A stretch of DNA of 64,000 nt. It comes from Gallionella sp. (GTDB lineage Bacteria > Pseudomonadota > Gammaproteobacteria > Burkholderiales > Gallionellaceae). This document shows, piece by piece, positions 61,393 to 64,000 of the stretch. The stretch covers positions 17,431 to 81,430 of the forward strand of contig PLWV01000026.1 of the NCBI GenBank assembly GCA_003153155.1, given 5' to 3'. The notes under the pieces were generated by a model. It was not told the origin of the DNA. It saw only the letters and a program-made list of their open reading frames with translations, and ran no database searches. Position 1 is the first letter of the stretch; each line of letters starts with the position of its first letter. Position numbers and translations under genes: made by a program.

Positions 61393-61635
61393 ATGAAAAT
61401 TGAACTTATGACCATCGAATCCATCCCTAAATTTACCGCCACCGCAGCTAAACTGTGGGCAACCATCCCCAGTCATAGCAAAAAGCTACTGCTCTCGAAT
61501 GTCTGGTGCGGGAAATGCCGCCATGAGGTCACGATTAGCAATTTCTCTGGAGCTGTCAAAGCAGGCGACTTGTTGCTGGTAGGTTTATGTTCGGAGTGCC
61601 GCGGCGATGTGGCGAGAGTGATTGAGATGAGTTGA
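61393..61635 (+). CDS. Small zinc-ribbon-like protein
   Basis: An 80-residue protein with paired cysteines CGKC (VWCGKCRHEVTI) and CSEC (GLCSECRGDVARV), about 28 residues apart, a likely zinc ribbon. The first 35 residues are helical (FTATAAKLWATIPSHSKKLLLSN). Not recognised beyond this. It follows the pyruvate-kinase-like gene by about 180 bases without an evident terminator. Confidence 0.6.
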   Translation: MKIELMTIESIPKFTATAAKLWATIPSHSKKLLLSNVWCGKCRHEVTISNFSGAVKAGDLLLVGLCSECRGDVARVIEMS

Positions 61636-62076
61636 TCGTCCGTCCGAAATATGAAGCAGACGTTCAGCATTCGAGTTGTGGTTGGCTCGCCGGTTCGGAT
61701 AAATCTGGGCACTGGATTATCGTAGTTCCAATTTGATATTGGCGCACCAACAAGTCAATGGGTTGGGTCAGAAATGGTCTAACCCATCTTTCTTTACGAT
61801 GGGGACTTTTCTCTCCAAGGTTCTGTGTTGATTATGAGAGGCAGCTCTCGACCCATTAACAATACATCGCTACCGCTCATGTCAGTGAGATCAGGAGTAT
61901 ACGTCTTCCCCCGAATAGTCTGTTTGGTTCATGCATCTTTCATTTGCCTGTCATTTGCCTGTCATTAAGCCGCTCAATAATGCTTTCGAGCTTCCATGAT
62001 CGTTTTCTCATTTGCCAAGCTCGGTTATCAAGACAGCAGCATCTCACAATGCAAACCAATACAGGAGATTATCACC
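61636..62076. other. Intergenic region with a Pho box
   Basis: No gene seen. It contains the Pho box at 61937-61969 and the ribosome site of the next gene. The middle (CTAACCCATC, GATGGGGAC) holds no other clear signal. Confidence 0.6.
61937..61969 (+). promoter_or_regulatory. Three-unit Pho box upstream of the phosphoesterase gene
   Basis: Three consecutive 11-base units, CTTTCATTTGC, then CTGTCATTTGC, then CTGTCATTAAG, fit the PhoB repeat CTGTCATAAAW. TAATGC about ten bases after the last unit may be the -10. It lies about 110 bases before ATG 62077. Confidence 0.8.
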
Positions 62077-63342
62077 ATGAAAAAATCCATTGCAGTTCTA
62101 GGTCTGCTGGGCATCGCACTTGCGGGCCCGGTTTTCGCCAAAGAAGGAAAAGTACCAGAAGGCGTACGTCATCTGGATCACGTCTTTGTGATCATGATGG
62201 AGAACCACGGCTACAGCCAGATCATGAATAACCCCAACGCACCGTTCGTCAATGATCTGGCGCACTTGGCCAACCTGGCGACAAATTACTATGGCATCGG
62301 ACACCCGAGCCTGACCAACTACCTCGAAGTGGTCGGCGGCTCCAACTTCGGTGTGCAAAGCGACCATAACGCAGACTGGCATAACGCATTCTGTGCCAAC
62401 AACCTCGTCACAGGAATCACCAATACCGACAATCCGCCTACTGGTGACATTTGCCCGATCTCGGGTACCGGCACCGACGCCGCGACTCCTGCAGTCGACG
62501 CCAGCAACGAGTCGGGGCCGCCCGGCTTGAACAACATCGACGGCATCCAGTCTATCCCTGCAGTGGCAAACATTTCCGGCAAAACGATTGCCGATCAGTT
62601 ATTCGAAGCACGGCGCACCTGGAAAAGCTATCAGGAAGACTTGCCGATCGAAGGCGCGGACCTGGTGAACTACAGCGATGGGGTCTATACCAACAACACG
62701 GATTTCAGCAAAATCCTGCCTGCGCTGACTCCGCCGCTGACTTCGGCCGGGATCGTCAGTCTTTACGCCGCGAAACACAACCCGTTCGTCTATTTCCGGA
62801 GTGTCCAGGAAGGGCGTGACCCCGGCCTCAGCCTGGCACACACAGTCGGTTTCGACGGGCCCAAGGGTTTGTATGCCGATCTGGGCACCGGCAACATACC
62901 GGCCTTCTCCTTCATTGCACCGAACCAATGCAACGACCAACATGGACGCGGCAATGCCGGACCATTCTGCAACTATGACCCGGTCTCGAATGGTTCCCAG
63001 GCCGGTCTGAACCCGGCCTTGATCCAGCGCGGCGATGTGGAAGTTCGCAAGCTCGTGACCGCGATCAAGAAATCGCCGGCCTGGCGCGATGGCAACAACG
63101 CGATCGTCGTGCTTTGGGACGAGAACGACTATAGCGTGGCGCCAAATACCAATCAGGTGGTACTGATCGTCGACACCAACTACGGCGTGGATGGCAAACA
63201 AAGTGCGGCACCATACAACCACTTCTCGCTGCTCAAGTCGCTCGAGTCGGCATTCGAACTGCCATGCCTGAATCACGCCTGCGATGAGAACGTGCATGTG
63301 ATGACCGATCTATTCGGTGCCAACGGACATGACAGAAGGTGA
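62077..63342 (+). CDS. Secreted phosphoesterase, Pho-controlled
   Basis: A 421-residue exported protein of the same phosphoesterase family as the gene at 25834. Signal peptide about residues 1-21 (LAGPVFAKE). The metal site starts HLDHVFVIMMENHGYSQI; SLTNYLEVVGGSNFG, the Asp-His region FIAPNQCNDQHGRG and VVLWDENDYSVAPNTNQVVLIVDTNYG complete the core. It is shorter than the 662-residue member and lacks its C-terminal part, closer to AcpA-type acid phosphatases. ATG 62077 has CAGGAGAT upstream. The Pho box indicates induction by phosphate starvation, supplying phosphate to PstSCAB. Confidence 0.9.
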   Translation: MKKSIAVLGLLGIALAGPVFAKEGKVPEGVRHLDHVFVIMMENHGYSQIMNNPNAPFVNDLAHLANLATNYYGIGHPSLTNYLEVVGGSNFGVQSDHNADWHNAFCANNLVTGITNTDNPPTGDICPISGTGTDAATPAVDASNESGPPGLNNIDGIQSIPAVANISGKTIADQLFEARRTWKSYQEDLPIEGADLVNYSDGVYTNNTDFSKILPALTPPLTSAGIVSLYAAKHNPFVYFRSVQEGRDPGLSLAHTVGFDGPKGLYADLGTGNIPAFSFIAPNQCNDQHGRGNAGPFCNYDPVSNGSQAGLNPALIQRGDVEVRKLVTAIKKSPAWRDGNNAIVVLWDENDYSVAPNTNQVVLIVDTNYGVDGKQSAAPYNHFSLLKSLESAFELPCLNHACDENVHVMTDLFGANGHDRR

Positions 63343-63455
63343 TCGAAACCAGTCGCGCCTGAACGGCTGTTCGAGTACCTGGCTTGTCGACAGGTCAGGC
63401 ATCCGGGAAAAGTTCCTGGACCGTTCCGATCGTTAAGAGCAGTAACGACGAACCG

Positions 63456-63485
63456 AAGGGGCTGCGAATGCAGCCCTTTCGTTTT
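63456..63485 (+). terminator. Intrinsic terminator after the phosphoesterase gene
   Basis: AAGGGGCTGC, GAAT, GCAGCCCTTT and then CGTTTT: a stable hairpin about 115 bases after the stop codon. Confidence 0.75.
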
Positions 63486-63853
63486 GGCGATCAGCCATTT
63501 CGAAACGAACTGGAACTTGAATTGCAGTTGAACTACCTTAAATTTGACAAAACTTCCGCCATATAATGGTGGGAAACGTAGTCAAATCGTACTCGATGGT
63601 GTTGAATTGCACAGCGGATTCAACTTTGAAGTGAAACCTTTGTAAGGATTGTAGGGGGCGAGTTGCGTTAGCATCGGAGCATCTTATGCCCCCAGTAAAG
63701 AAGGTCGACATAGCAAGTTGTTCCATAATGGCGGGAACAGACTGCGCGCAAGCCGGGATAAATAATTGTAACTTTGCTCTTGAATGTCACTCGACTCGGC
63801 GTCAACAGCTCATATCCTGTGGCAGCGGTGATTAGATTTCGAAAGGTAACAGA
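63486..63853. other. Intergenic region before the last gene
   Basis: No gene seen. A GTTGAAT/ATTCAAC hairpin lies at 63601-63624. TTGACA at 63544 and TATAAT at 63562 are only 12 bases apart, too close for a normal sigma-70 promoter. Confidence 0.4.
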
Positions 63854-64000
63854 ATGAATAAAAAAGGCCAAATACAAAAGGCAACACAACCGAAAAGAAT
63901 GCGACGCCCCAAAGGTCCGATGTCGTCCGTGTCGTCAGGCCAGTCGGCGGTAAGGCCCGATCCGCGCGCCACACTCATGAATACGCCTGAACGCCCGCTG
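63854..64000 (+). CDS. 5' end of a basic protein gene
   Basis: ATG 63854, with AAAGGTAAC upstream, opens a frame that stays open to the window edge (49 codons). The visible part, MNKKGQIQKATQPKRMRRPKGP then SSVSSGQSAVRPDPRATLMN, is basic and low in structure. Nothing more can be said. Confidence 0.4.
   Translation, partial: MNKKGQIQKATQPKRMRRPKGPMSSVSSGQSAVRPDPRATLMNTPERPL

Noticed and set aside
63544..63567. TTGACA and TATAAT as a consensus promoter
   Set aside because: Only 12 bases separate them, against the 16-18 needed for sigma-70.

Overview
The window reads as a chromosome segment of a betaproteobacterium. The gene content (FeoAB, suhB/trmJ-cysE-iscR, serB/yajC-secD-secF, pstSCAB, BamC, a RoxA-type cupin) and the mixed base composition would fit the Nitrosomonadales, perhaps an iron-oxidising Gallionellaceae-like lineage. 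That placement is inference from gene content only. No rRNA, tRNA, CRISPR array or complete transposase gene was found.

Layout. 0-23 kb is mostly housekeeping: a PIN/AbrB toxin-antitoxin pair, an EamA exporter, feoAB, the dapA-bamC-MBL hydrolase operon, prxQ-slyD, a MurG-like glycosyltransferase, mutS, suhB, trmJ-cysE-iscR, dsbB, an HPP membrane protein and a succinate-semialdehyde dehydrogenase. 23-42 kb is accessory and full of short inverted-repeat elements. It holds a broken glutathione S-transferase gene, a secreted phosphoesterase, an amidase/M23 peptidase pair, pssA, a TumE/TumA-type toxin-antitoxin pair, small stress and membrane proteins, a truncated duplicate of the M23 gene, a two-gene HU-like set in which one protein joins an HU-like domain to a membrane segment and a LysM domain, and a 1344-residue nuclease-TPR-PIN-like protein. 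42-52 kb returns to core genes: a B12-dependent ribonucleotide reductase interrupted by an intein, serB, yajC-secD-secF and a DedA protein. 52-63 kb is centred on phosphate: pstSCAB, phoU, two Pho boxes, a Pho-box-preceded phosphoesterase, a cyclic-nucleotide-binding protein and a pyruvate-kinase-like protein.

The strongest unusual signal is a family of about 49-nt hairpin repeats. Ten full copies lie in the first 50 kb. Their two inner stems change sequence from copy to copy while both strands of each stem change together, so pairing is kept. Two copies sit inside about 203-bp elements whose other stems also covary. One copy lies in frame inside mutS and is identical over 88 bp to the copy between secD and secF. 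Other short palindromes are read through as protein in bamC, the MBL hydrolase and the glycosyltransferase.

Other signals worth attention: the intein that splits nrdJ exactly before its predicted radical cysteine, downstream of two NrdR-like boxes 31 bp apart; the HU-TM-LysM protein, which could tether DNA to the cell wall; the REase-TPR-PIN-like protein, a plausible orphan defence effector; and a 100-bp leader duplicated upstream of both pstS and phoU.
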